Source: Candidatus Omnitrophota bacterium
Lineage (GTDB): Bacteria; Omnitrophota; Gorgyraeia; Aquiviventales; Aquiviventaceae
Direction of reading: 5' to 3'
Length of the DNA stretch: 36,879 bases
NCBI GenBank assembly: GCA_023247215.1
Contig: JAHFGX010000001.1
Span: 1-36,879, forward strand
Below the pieces are notes generated by a model, which was given only the letters and a program-made list of their open reading frames with translations, had not been told where the DNA came from and searched no databases. Made by a program: the position numbers and the translations under genes. Of this stretch, positions 16,502 through 23,874 are shown one piece after another (the first letter of the stretch is position 1; each line of letters opens with the position of its first letter).

Positions 16502-17250
16502 TGGCCGCGGGCCGCGTGGTGGTGGTGAGCGGCGGGACGCGCGGGATCGGCCGCGTGATCGCCGAGCGGTTTCAGCGCGACGGCTCGACGGTGGCGGTCT
16601 GCTCCCGCTCGCCGCGCGACGCCTCGTTGCCGCAGCCGATCTGGCATGGCCAGGTGGACGTCCGGGACCGCGAGGCGATGCGCCGCTTCATCCAGGACGT
16701 GGCGCAGCGGTTCGGTCCGCCAGCGGTGCTGGTCAATTGCGCCGGGGTGTCCCGGTGGCGTCCGGTCGAGGAGCTCGATGAGCGGCTGGCGGACGAGATC
16801 ATCGCCACCAGCGTGCTGGGCACGCTCTGGGCCTGCTCGGCTACCGCGCCGATCCTCGCGGCTCGCGGCTGCATCATCAACGTTTCCAGCTTGGCCGGCA
16901 AGCGGGGAGGCGCCAACAACAGCGCCTACTGCGCGGCCAAGTTCGCGGTGAACGGCATCACCCAGGCGCTGGCGAAAGAGTTGGGGCCGCGGGGCATCCG
17001 CGTCAACGCGGTCTGCCCGGTCTACGTGAAAACCGAACAGCTCGTCGAGGCGCTCTCGGAGCGCAGCTCTCCGGCGCAGGGGCAGGACGTGGCGCGGTAT
17101 CTGGACGGGTTTGCGGCCACGCAGACTGCGCTGGGACGCCTGCCCACCGCGGACGAAGTGGCCGATACCGTCCTGTTCCTGGCCAGCGACGCCGCCTCCG
17201 GCATCACGGGCCAGTGTCTCAACGTGGACTGTGGGACGCTGCCGCAATGA
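16501..17250 (+). CDS. Classical SDR oxidoreductase
   Basis: 249 residues, a complete classical SDR: GGTRGIGRVIAE at the nucleotide-binding loop, VNCAGVS, INVSSLAG with the catalytic Ser, YCAAK with Tyr143 and Lys147, and VNAVCPVYVKTE after the active site. The C-terminus GITGQCLNVDCG is the typical subunit-contact end. It is the second classical SDR in the aldolase-cytidylyltransferase stretch and directly precedes the cytidylyltransferase with ATGA overlap. A keto-sugar or keto-acid reduction is likely. Cofactor preference is not certain, although the Arg-containing ACSRS-type strand (VAVCSRSPRD) suggests NADP(H). Confidence 0.92.
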   Translation: MAAGRVVVVSGGTRGIGRVIAERFQRDGSTVAVCSRSPRDASLPQPIWHGQVDVRDREAMRRFIQDVAQRFGPPAVLVNCAGVSRWRPVEELDERLADEIIATSVLGTLWACSATAPILAARGCIINVSSLAGKRGGANNSAYCAAKFAVNGITQALAKELGPRGIRVNAVCPVYVKTEQLVEALSERSSPAQGQDVARYLDGFAATQTALGRLPTADEVADTVLFLASDAASGITGQCLNVDCGTLPQ

Positions 17251-18044
17251 TGATGACCACCCCCCCGGTTCGCATTGCGGCCGTGATCCCGGCGCGGATG
17301 GGGTCCAGCCGCCTGCCGGGCAAGCCGCTGCTGCCGATCCACGGCCTGCCGCTGGTGGAGCACGTGCGCCGCCGGGCGCTGCGGTGCCGCCGCTTCTCCG
17401 ACGTCGTGGTGGCCACCTGCGATGACGAGATCGCCCGCGCCGTCGAGCGCTACGGCGGCCGCTGCCTCATGACGTCGCCGCACCATCCGGCGGCGACTGA
17501 CCGCGTGGCCGAGGCGATGCAGCAGTTAGACTGCACGCACGTCGTCAACGTGCAGGGCGACGAGCTGTTGGTGCTGCCGGAGGACCTGGAGCGCATGGCC
17601 GAGGCCATGGCCGCTGAGCCGGAGATCCCCGCCTGGAACGCGGTGACGCGCATCGAGGCGGCGGAGGAGCTGGCGGATCCGTCCATCGTCAAAGGGGTCG
17701 TCTCGGTCTCCGGGCGCGTGCTGTTTTGCACGAGAAATTTCTCCTGGCTCGGGGCGCAGGCGTCTCCAGGATGGGAGCCGATCCGGAAGATCATCGGCAT
17801 CCTGGGCTATCGCCGGGAGTTTTTGGGGCGATATGCGGAGCTGGCACGCACCCCCATGGAAGCGGCGGAGCACATTGACCAATCCCGTATTCTGGAGCAT
17901 GACGTCATTCTCCGCGCCGTCGAGTTCCGCAAGGGCTACCCGGGCATCAACGAGCCGCGCGAAGTGGAGCTGGCCTTGAAGTACCTTGAGGACGACCCGG
18001 AGCAGCGAGCCGCGCTCCACGAGATCCAGGGCGCGCTGCGATGA
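17247..18044 (+). CDS. KdsB-like cytidylyltransferase (CMP-ulosonate synthetase type)
   Basis: 265 residues, near the 245-260 of KdsB. The nucleotide-binding block IPARMGSSRLPGKP spans residues 14-27, TDR at 84-86 and VNVQGDE at 100-106, followed by KIIGILGYRREFL and EAAEHIDQSRILE, the KdsB dimer and sugar-binding region. KdsB activates Kdo as CMP-Kdo. Here PSGTDR is replaced by PAATDR and the residue after QGDE is Leu where Kdo enzymes usually have Pro, and the C-terminal FSR stretch is FCTRNFSW. These changes suggest a different sugar acid. Three consecutive ATG codons open the gene; the first overlaps the preceding stop. A CMP-linked non-Kdo ulosonic acid is inference. Confidence 0.88.
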   Translation: MMMTTPPVRIAAVIPARMGSSRLPGKPLLPIHGLPLVEHVRRRALRCRRFSDVVVATCDDEIARAVERYGGRCLMTSPHHPAATDRVAEAMQQLDCTHVVNVQGDELLVLPEDLERMAEAMAAEPEIPAWNAVTRIEAAEELADPSIVKGVVSVSGRVLFCTRNFSWLGAQASPGWEPIRKIIGILGYRREFLGRYAELARTPMEAAEHIDQSRILEHDVILRAVEFRKGYPGINEPREVELALKYLEDDPEQRAALHEIQGALR

Positions 18045-18997
18045 GCTCCTCGCAGGTGGTCGTGACGCTGCAGCAATTCTGCGAGACGGACGCCGCGCCG
18101 CGCGAGCTGCTGCGCCGGGCCGGCTGCCAGATCCGGGAAAACAGTTTGGGGCGCCGGATGACGCCGGAGGATCTTCGCGAATGGCTGGCCGAGGCCGACG
18201 CTGTCATCGCCGGCGCGGAACCCTATGACGCGGAGCTGTTGGGCCGCCTGCCGCGATTGCGCTGCATCAGCCGGTGCGGAACCGGCACCGAGGCGATTGA
18301 TCTCGACGCGGCGCGTCGCGTGGGGATCGAGGTGCTGACGACGCCGGAGGTCGTGGTGGAGCCGGTCGCCCAGTTGACGCTGGCGATGATCCTGTCCTTG
18401 GCGCGGAACCTGCCGTTTCATGCCAGCGAGTTCCGGACCGGCCGCTGGACCAAGCGCGCCGGGCATCTCGTGTCCGAGTGGCGCATCGGCCTCATCGGGT
18501 ATGGGCGCATCGGCCGGGCCGTGGCGCGGTTGCTGCAACCGTTCGGCCCGGCACTCTACGTCAGCGATCCGCGGCTCGACGCGGCGCAGCTGCCGCCCAG
18601 CGCGGTGGCCTGTCCGCTGCCGGAATTGCTCGCGCAGTCGGACTTGGTATCGCTGCACGTCAGTCGCCGGCCGGAAGAAGGCGCGCTGCTGGGCCGTCGG
18701 GAGCTGCTGCAGATGAAGCGGGGCAGCTTCCTGGTCAACACCTCGCGCGGGTTTCTCGTGGATGAGCCAGCCCTCTACGAGCGGCTCGCGGAGGGGCATC
18801 TGGCCGGCGCGGCGTTGGACGTGTTTGCGGACGAGCCGTATCGCGGCCCGTTGACGCAGCTGCCGCAGGTGCTCTGCACGCCGCATGTGGGTTCCCTCAC
18901 GATCGCGTCGCGCGCCGCCATGGAAGTGGAGTGCGCGCGCAATCTCGTACAGTGGCTGGCGCGCCGTGCCGCGCCCGCTGCGCAGGGGCGCGGCTGA
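18041..18997 (+). CDS. D-isomer-specific 2-hydroxyacid dehydrogenase
   Basis: 318 residues, normal for the family (phosphoglycerate, glyoxylate, D-lactate dehydrogenases). The Rossmann loop is GLIGYGRIGRAVARLL at about residues 149-164. The catalytic triad appears as Arg in VNTSRG near 235, Glu in DVFADEP near 266 and His in CTPHVGS near 281. The enzyme interconverts a 2-oxoacid and a D-2-hydroxyacid with NAD(P)H. In a glycan locus beside a cytidylyltransferase it could reduce a 2-oxo-3-deoxy acid or an acidic substituent precursor, or oxidise a hydroxyacid to supply the aldolase partner; none is shown by the sequence. Both ends are coupled (ATGA, TGATG). Confidence 0.92.
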   Translation: MSSSQVVVTLQQFCETDAAPRELLRRAGCQIRENSLGRRMTPEDLREWLAEADAVIAGAEPYDAELLGRLPRLRCISRCGTGTEAIDLDAARRVGIEVLTTPEVVVEPVAQLTLAMILSLARNLPFHASEFRTGRWTKRAGHLVSEWRIGLIGYGRIGRAVARLLQPFGPALYVSDPRLDAAQLPPSAVACPLPELLAQSDLVSLHVSRRPEEGALLGRRELLQMKRGSFLVNTSRGFLVDEPALYERLAEGHLAGAALDVFADEPYRGPLTQLPQVLCTPHVGSLTIASRAAMEVECARNLVQWLARRAAPAAQGRG

Positions 18998-19950
18998 TGG
19001 CCCGCCGGATCCTGATCACCGGGGCCAGCGGGCTGCTTGGCGCCCATCTGGCGGCGGCGCTGAGCCGGGAGTGCGAGGTGACCGGCGTGGACCGGCATCC
19101 GTGGTGGGGAGATGAGCCGATCCGCCTGATCCAGGAAGATCTCACCACCGCCCCCGCCGCGGCGGCGCGCCTCATCAGGGAAGCCGCCCCGGACGTCGTC
19201 ATCCACTGCGCGGCCATGACGAACGTGGATGCCTGCGAGCAGGAGCCGGCCAGGGCGGAGGCCGTCAATGCCGGCCTGACCCGGGCGATTGCGCACACGC
19301 TGCCGGCGTCCTGTCTTCTGGTCTACATCTCGACCGACGGCGTGTTGTCCGGCGAGGCGGCGTGCTCCACGGAAGAGGCCGTCCCGGCCCCGCGCACGGC
19401 CTACGGCCGCTCGAAGCTGGAGGGGGAGCGCGCCGTCCTGAGCGCGTCGGACCGCCACCTGGTGGTCCGCACCAATTTTTACGGCTGGTCGTCCGGGCGC
19501 AAGCGGACCGCAGGGGAGTGGCTCTACGGCGCGCTCGCCGACGGGCAGCCGATCACGCTGTTTCACGATATCTACTTCACGCCGATCTACGTCATGGACG
19601 TGGTGGACGCGCTGCAGGCGTTGATAGCCCGGCGCGGCCGCGGCCTCGTCCATGTGGGAGGACGCGACCGCGTCTCCAAGGAGCAGTTCGGCCGGCTGAT
19701 GGCCGAGCTGGGCGGTTTCTCCGCCGCCCAGGCGCGATCCGGTTCCGTTGAGCAGGCGCCCTTGGCCGCCTCGCGGCCCAAAGATACATCGCTGAGCAGC
19801 GCGCGTTACGAGCAGGCGGCCGGGCGCGCCGCGCCCAGCTGCCGGGACGGGCTCCTCCGATTCCTGGCAGATCAGACGCGGCCGCTCAGCCGGCGGGTCT
19901 TGGCTGGCGATCCGCAGCCGCGCGCCGGCGCGCCAACGGTGCAGGCATGA
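18997..19950 (+). CDS. RmlD-like SDR (dTDP-4-dehydrorhamnose reductase family), copy 1
   Basis: 317 residues. GASGLLGAHLAAAL at the N-terminus, VIHCAAMTNVDACEQEP, YISTDGVL, and the catalytic YGRSK with Tyr136 and Lys140 match RmlD reductases, as does VHVGGRDRVSKEQF near the C-terminus. RmlD itself reduces dTDP-4-keto-6-deoxy-L-mannose to dTDP-L-rhamnose; no RmlA/B/C is nearby, so this member more likely reduces another 4-keto nucleotide sugar. It is one of three such genes in the window (also 20867 and 34444). The last 40 residues are Arg/Ala/Pro-rich and diverge. ATG by TGATG overlap; the end overlaps the GT2 start. Confidence 0.88.
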   Translation: MARRILITGASGLLGAHLAAALSRECEVTGVDRHPWWGDEPIRLIQEDLTTAPAAAARLIREAAPDVVIHCAAMTNVDACEQEPARAEAVNAGLTRAIAHTLPASCLLVYISTDGVLSGEAACSTEEAVPAPRTAYGRSKLEGERAVLSASDRHLVVRTNFYGWSSGRKRTAGEWLYGALADGQPITLFHDIYFTPIYVMDVVDALQALIARRGRGLVHVGGRDRVSKEQFGRLMAELGGFSAAQARSGSVEQAPLAASRPKDTSLSSARYEQAAGRAAPSCRDGLLRFLADQTRPLSRRVLAGDPQPRAGAPTVQA

Positions 19951-20870
19951 TGAGAGACGCGGTTTCAGGCACCGGGACCGGCGTGACGGTTCTGATGGCG
20001 GTGTACAACGGCGCGCCCTATCTCCGGACGGCGCTGGACAGCCTCCTGGCGCAAACCATGCCCCGGTTTCAGATGGTGATCGTGGATGACGCCTCCACCG
20101 ACCCCACCGCGGCGCTGATCGAGTCGTACCGCGATCCGCGCGTCGAGCTGATACGCCTGGAGCGGAACATCGGCCAGACCGCGGCTCTCAACGTCGGGCT
20201 GCGCCGGGCCTCGACGCCCTGGATCGCCCGGATGGACGCAGATGATTATGCCGCGCCGGGGCGGCTAGAGGCCCAGCTGCGGGCCATTGAGCAGGACGCA
20301 ACGTTGGGATGCGTTGGGACATTTGCCTGGGTGTTCAGCGACGATCCCCGACAGGTGGACGACGTGATTGAGAAACCCACGGAGGATGCCGCGATCAAGC
20401 GACAGCTCCTGCGCATTGTGCCCCTGATCCATGGCAGCCTGCTGGTGCGGCGCGACCTGCTGCTGGCCGTCGGCGCCTATGACGAGCGGTACCGCTATTC
20501 CGCGGATTGGGAGCTGTACACGCGGCTGCTGCCGCGCTGCCGCGCGGCGAACATCCCGCAGCGATTGATGGGGCTGCGGCGCCATCCGGGGCAGGGGTCG
20601 TTCACCCGCGCCAGCCTGGACGAGAATCTCCAGATTTTCTCGCGCTTGTTGTCGCAGCCCGGCCGCGCGCGGGAGGACCGGGCGGCGATCCACTCGAGCC
20701 TGGCCTATACCTATTGCGCGCGGGCGCGGGCCAGCGGCGCGTCCGGTCGCCTGGGCCCGATGCTGAGCGATCTGGGGCGCGCGGTCCGATGGGCTCCGGT
20801 GACGGCCGTGCGCCAGCTTGCCGCGTCAGCCATTCCCCCGCGCGCGCAGGCACGGGTCCGCGCCTCATGA
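19947..20870 (+). CDS. Glycosyltransferase family 2 (GT-A)
   Basis: 307 residues, a compact inverting GT-A enzyme. VTVLMAVYNGAPYLRTALDSLLAQT opens the fold, VIVDDASTD binds the nucleotide, and RMDADDYAAPGRLE carries the metal-binding DxD. HGSLLVRRDLLLAVGAYDERY followed by SADWELYTRL is the acceptor-side region with the conserved catalytic Asp (D in SADWEL). The C-terminus has no membrane segment, so it should act at the cytoplasmic face on a lipid-linked acceptor. Two ATGs, at 19947 and 19950, are adjacent and either is possible. Donor and linkage unknown. ATGA overlaps on both sides. Confidence 0.93.
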   Translation: MMRDAVSGTGTGVTVLMAVYNGAPYLRTALDSLLAQTMPRFQMVIVDDASTDPTAALIESYRDPRVELIRLERNIGQTAALNVGLRRASTPWIARMDADDYAAPGRLEAQLRAIEQDATLGCVGTFAWVFSDDPRQVDDVIEKPTEDAAIKRQLLRIVPLIHGSLLVRRDLLLAVGAYDERYRYSADWELYTRLLPRCRAANIPQRLMGLRRHPGQGSFTRASLDENLQIFSRLLSQPGRAREDRAAIHSSLAYTYCARARASGASGRLGPMLSDLGRAVRWAPVTAVRQLAASAIPPRAQARVRAS

Positions 20871-21781
20871 AGATCCTGGTGACCGGGGCTGATGGCATGC
20901 TGGGCAGCGCGCTCTGCCCGGAGCTGGCGCGGCGGGGGCATGAGGTCAGACCGACCGACCGCCGGCCGCTGGCGCCCGGGACGCATCCGTTGGACGTCTG
21001 CGACGCCGAGGCTGTCAGCCGCCTGATCGCGGCCGCCGCGCCGGATTGGGTGATGCACCTGGCGGCGGAGACCGACGTGGACCGGTGCGAGCGGGAGCCG
21101 GAGACGGCTTACCGGACCAATGCCGCCGGGACCGAGCACGTGGTGCGGGCCTGCCGGCAGGCCGGCGCGCGCCTGGTCTATATCAGCACCGCCGGCGTCT
21201 TCGACGGGCAGAAGCCCTCGCCGTACCATGAGGGCGATGTGCCGAACCCGATCAACGTGTATGGCCGCTCGAAGCTGGCCGGGGAAACGGCCGTCCGGCA
21301 GTACGAGGGCGTCTCGCTTACCGTCCGGGCCGGCTGGATGGTCGGCGGCCTGGAGCGCGACAAGAAGTTCGTGTGGAAGATCCTGCAGCGGCTGGAGCGT
21401 GACGAAGCTGTTCCGGTGGTCACCGATAAGATCGGCAGCCTGACGTTCACCGAGGATCTCTCGCGCGGGCTGGCCGCCTTGATCGAGACGCGCCACACCG
21501 GGCTGTTCCACATGGCCAACCGCGGGGTGTGCTCGCGATACGATATTGCCTGCAAGCTGGTAGACTACCTCGGGCGGCAAGGCGTGGTCATCCAGCCCGT
21601 CACCTCGGAGGCGTTTCCGCTGCCGGCGCCCCGCTCTCCATCGGAAGCGATGGAGAACCGGCGCCTTGACGAGCTGGGATTGGACCTGATGCCGTCCTGG
21701 GAAGAAGCATTGCGCGTCTACGTTGAACATTATCGTCAACTGGCCGGCCGCACGCAGCCGGCGGCGCCAGTGAAGGAGTGA
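20867..21781 (+). CDS. RmlD-like SDR (dTDP-4-dehydrorhamnose reductase family), copy 2
   Basis: 304 residues, the length of RmlD. VTGADGMLGSAL is the NAD(P) loop, VMHLAAETDVDRCEREPE the second conserved block, and YGRSK (Tyr132, Lys136) the active site, followed by VRAGWMVGG. The C-terminal TGLFHMANRGVCSRYDIACKL is the substrate-binding stretch of the family. It precedes the PseB/CapE-like dehydratase gene with a gap of two bases, so it may act on the 4-keto sugar that enzyme makes. That pairing of dehydratase and reductase is inference. The two other RmlD-like genes differ from this one throughout, so they are not recent duplicates. Confidence 0.9.
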   Translation: MKILVTGADGMLGSALCPELARRGHEVRPTDRRPLAPGTHPLDVCDAEAVSRLIAAAAPDWVMHLAAETDVDRCEREPETAYRTNAAGTEHVVRACRQAGARLVYISTAGVFDGQKPSPYHEGDVPNPINVYGRSKLAGETAVRQYEGVSLTVRAGWMVGGLERDKKFVWKILQRLERDEAVPVVTDKIGSLTFTEDLSRGLAALIETRHTGLFHMANRGVCSRYDIACKLVDYLGRQGVVIQPVTSEAFPLPAPRSPSEAMENRRLDELGLDLMPSWEEALRVYVEHYRQLAGRTQPAAPVKE

Positions 21782-21783
21782 GC

Positions 21784-22842
21784 ATGAGTGTGAGACCCGA
21801 GGCCCTGGATACCGACGCCGAGGAGATGCTCCGGGCGCGCGCTTTGCTGCGCCAGAAGCGCATCCTGATCATCGGCGGCACCGGTTCGCTCGGCCAGGAG
21901 CTGCTGTCCTTTTTGCATGAGAGCAACGACCTGGTCATCTTCAGCCGCGATGAGGAGAAGCAGTGGCGGACCAAGCACCAGTATCCCGCGGCGCATATCC
22001 GGTGCGTCGTCGGCGACATCCGGGATATTGACAGCGTGGTGGCGGCGCTGCGGACGTACCGGCCGCAGGTGGTGATCAACGCGGCGGCCTTGAAGCAGAT
22101 TACCACCTGCGAGTACCATCCCTACGAATCGGTCAAGACGAACGTCCTGGGCGTGCAGAACCTCATTAACGCCGTCCTGCACGCCGGGCAGGGCGTGGAG
22201 ACGGTGGTCGGCATCAGCACCGACAAAGCCTGCCAACCGATCAACGTCTACGGCATGGGCAAGGCGATCCAGGAGCGGATGTACGTCGAAGCCAACCTGC
22301 ACACCGAGTCTACGCGGTTCGTCTGCGTGCGGTACGGCAACGTGCTCGAATCGCGCGGCAGCGTCATCCCGCTGTTCAAATCCCAGATCGCCAAGGGCGG
22401 GCCGGTGACCATCACGCTGCCGCACATGACGCGCTTCCTGCTCAGCCTGCGCCAATCGGTCCAGCTGATCCTCACGGCCTACGAGTTCGGGCTGCCCGGC
22501 GACCTGTGGATCCCCAAGGCCGTCTCCGCCACGGTGGGCGACCTGGCCCATGTCCTCATCCAAGGCCGTTCGATTCCCGTGGTGGAAACCGGCATTCGCC
22601 CCGGCGAGAAGATCCACGAAGCGCTCATCGCCGAGGAAGAGGTGCTGCGGACGATCGAGTACCGCGACCATTATGTGATCGAGCCGATCCTGCCGGAGCT
22701 GCGCAGCCGCCGCGCGGCCGGCCGGGAGGGGGAGTCTCGCCCGGTGGCATTCACCCGGTATGCCAGCGACGGTTCGGTCCTATCCAGGGAGGCGCTGCAC
22801 GCGCTCTTGACGCAGCACGGTGTGATGCATGCCAACGGTTAA
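21784..22842 (+). CDS. UDP-sugar 4,6-dehydratase, PseB/CapE/FlaA1-like
   Basis: 352 residues. The NAD(P) loop GGTGSLGQELLSFL, FSRDEEKQW, VVINAAALKQITTCEYHPYE, STDKA at about 144-148 and the active-site YGMGK (Tyr156, Lys160) are the signature of soluble short UDP-GlcNAc 4,6-dehydratases (PseB, FnlA/CapE); RYGNVLESRGSVIPLF and MTRFLLS follow as in PseB. It would convert a UDP-hexose such as UDP-GlcNAc to a 4-keto-6-deoxy sugar in the cytoplasm. The DegT enzyme at 27323 and the GNAT at 22829 could continue this route. GTG 21778 is six bases upstream; AAGGAG at 21773-21778 favours ATG 21784. It overlaps the GNAT-SxtJ gene by 14 bases. Confidence 0.9.
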   Translation: MSVRPEALDTDAEEMLRARALLRQKRILIIGGTGSLGQELLSFLHESNDLVIFSRDEEKQWRTKHQYPAAHIRCVVGDIRDIDSVVAALRTYRPQVVINAAALKQITTCEYHPYESVKTNVLGVQNLINAVLHAGQGVETVVGISTDKACQPINVYGMGKAIQERMYVEANLHTESTRFVCVRYGNVLESRGSVIPLFKSQIAKGGPVTITLPHMTRFLLSLRQSVQLILTAYEFGLPGDLWIPKAVSATVGDLAHVLIQGRSIPVVETGIRPGEKIHEALIAEEEVLRTIEYRDHYVIEPILPELRSRRAAGREGESRPVAFTRYASDGSVLSREALHALLTQHGVMHANG

Positions 22843-23857
22843 GTCTGCGAGGGCGTTCTTGGGGCGGGTCAAGCGCGCCGTCCGCTCACGGCTGCAGTTT
22901 CGGCGGGCCGATTCTCGCCCGCAACTGGTCATGTGGTATGTACAGCCGTCGCTGCCGCCGCTGGCGGACCTCGGGGCGGGATATGTGGTGCGGCCCTATC
23001 AGCCGGGTGACGAGCCGGGGTGGGTGGCCCTCCTGAATGCCAACGGCCAGCTCGGCGGTTGGAGCCTCGAGCGGGCCCAACATCACTTGAGCGGCACGCT
23101 GTTGAAAGCGGCCCAGTGTTTCGTGCTGCACGGATCGCAGATCGTGGCCTCGGCCGGGGTGTACGCGTCGCACGCCGATGGGAAGGACTCATGGGAGCTG
23201 GGATGGGTCGCGACCCATCCGTCGCATCGCGGCAAGCGGCTCGGCTACCAGGTCTCCGCCGCCGCGATGCGAGCGGCCTCCGAAGTCGCGCCGCGCCCCA
23301 TCTATTTGCGGTCGCACGACGCCCGCCGGCCGGCGCTGAAGCTGTACCTGAAGATGGGATTCGTGCCGGACTATGCCGGAGATCCATCCTACCCGGATCG
23401 CTGGCGAAGGGTGTTTTCCAAGCTCGGAGCGGCCTATCAGGTCTACCGAGCCGGCGGGGAGTGCCGCATGAACCGGCCGCATCAGGCAGAACGTTCGTTC
23501 GGGATCTCGGTCGGGGTCGCCTTCCTGTTCTTCGGCGGGCTGCTCTGGTGGCGCGGCCATGCCGCAGGGGCCCCGGTGCTGGCGGGACTTGGCGCGGGAC
23601 TTGTGCTCGGCGGACTGGCCTGTCCGGCGCTGCTGGTTCGTCCCCGGGTCGCCTGGGAGCGCGTCGCGCACGTCCTCGGATGGATCAATATGCGGGTGAT
23701 CCTGTGCGCGGCGTTCCTGGTGGTGCTGACGCCGGTGGGCTGGTGCATGCGCCGGTTCGGCTGGGACCCGCTCTGCCGGCGGCCGGGGCGGCGCAGCGGG
23801 TGGTGTCCGTACCCCTCCCGGTACGCGGATGCCAAGCATTTCGACCTGATGTATTGA
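22829..23857 (+). CDS. Fusion: GNAT N-acyltransferase + SxtJ-like membrane domain
   Basis: 342 residues. Residues about 50-190 are a GNAT domain: VVRPYQPGDEPGWVALLN, then ELGWVATHPSHRGKRLGYQV with the acetyl-CoA pyrophosphate loop, and ALKLYLKMGFVPDY. It would acylate an amino group, possibly of a sugar. Residues 214-342 match SxtJ: ERSFGISVGVAFLFFGGLLW, LAHVLGW-type WERVAHVLGWINMR, and two to three membrane segments, ending near DAKHFDLMY. SxtJ accompanies NodU-type carbamoyltransferases (SxtI) and the DUF5989/SxtK peptide, as here. No stop separates the two parts, but an ATG at 23468 with GGGGAG six bases before it could also make SxtJ alone. The start is inside the preceding gene. Confidence 0.85.
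   Translation: MPTVKSARAFLGRVKRAVRSRLQFRRADSRPQLVMWYVQPSLPPLADLGAGYVVRPYQPGDEPGWVALLNANGQLGGWSLERAQHHLSGTLLKAAQCFVLHGSQIVASAGVYASHADGKDSWELGWVATHPSHRGKRLGYQVSAAAMRAASEVAPRPIYLRSHDARRPALKLYLKMGFVPDYAGDPSYPDRWRRVFSKLGAAYQVYRAGGECRMNRPHQAERSFGISVGVAFLFFGGLLWWRGHAAGAPVLAGLGAGLVLGGLACPALLVRPRVAWERVAHVLGWINMRVILCAAFLVVLTPVGWCMRRFGWDPLCRRPGRRSGWCPYPSRYADAKHFDLMY
23456..23461 (+). promoter_or_regulatory. Internal ribosome-binding site for stand-alone SxtJ
   Basis: GGGGAG lies six bases before the in-frame ATG at 23468, exactly at the join between the GNAT and SxtJ parts. It could let SxtJ be translated separately as well as in the fusion. Confidence 0.45.
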
Positions 23858-23874
23858 GCGAAGGATTGCAAACG

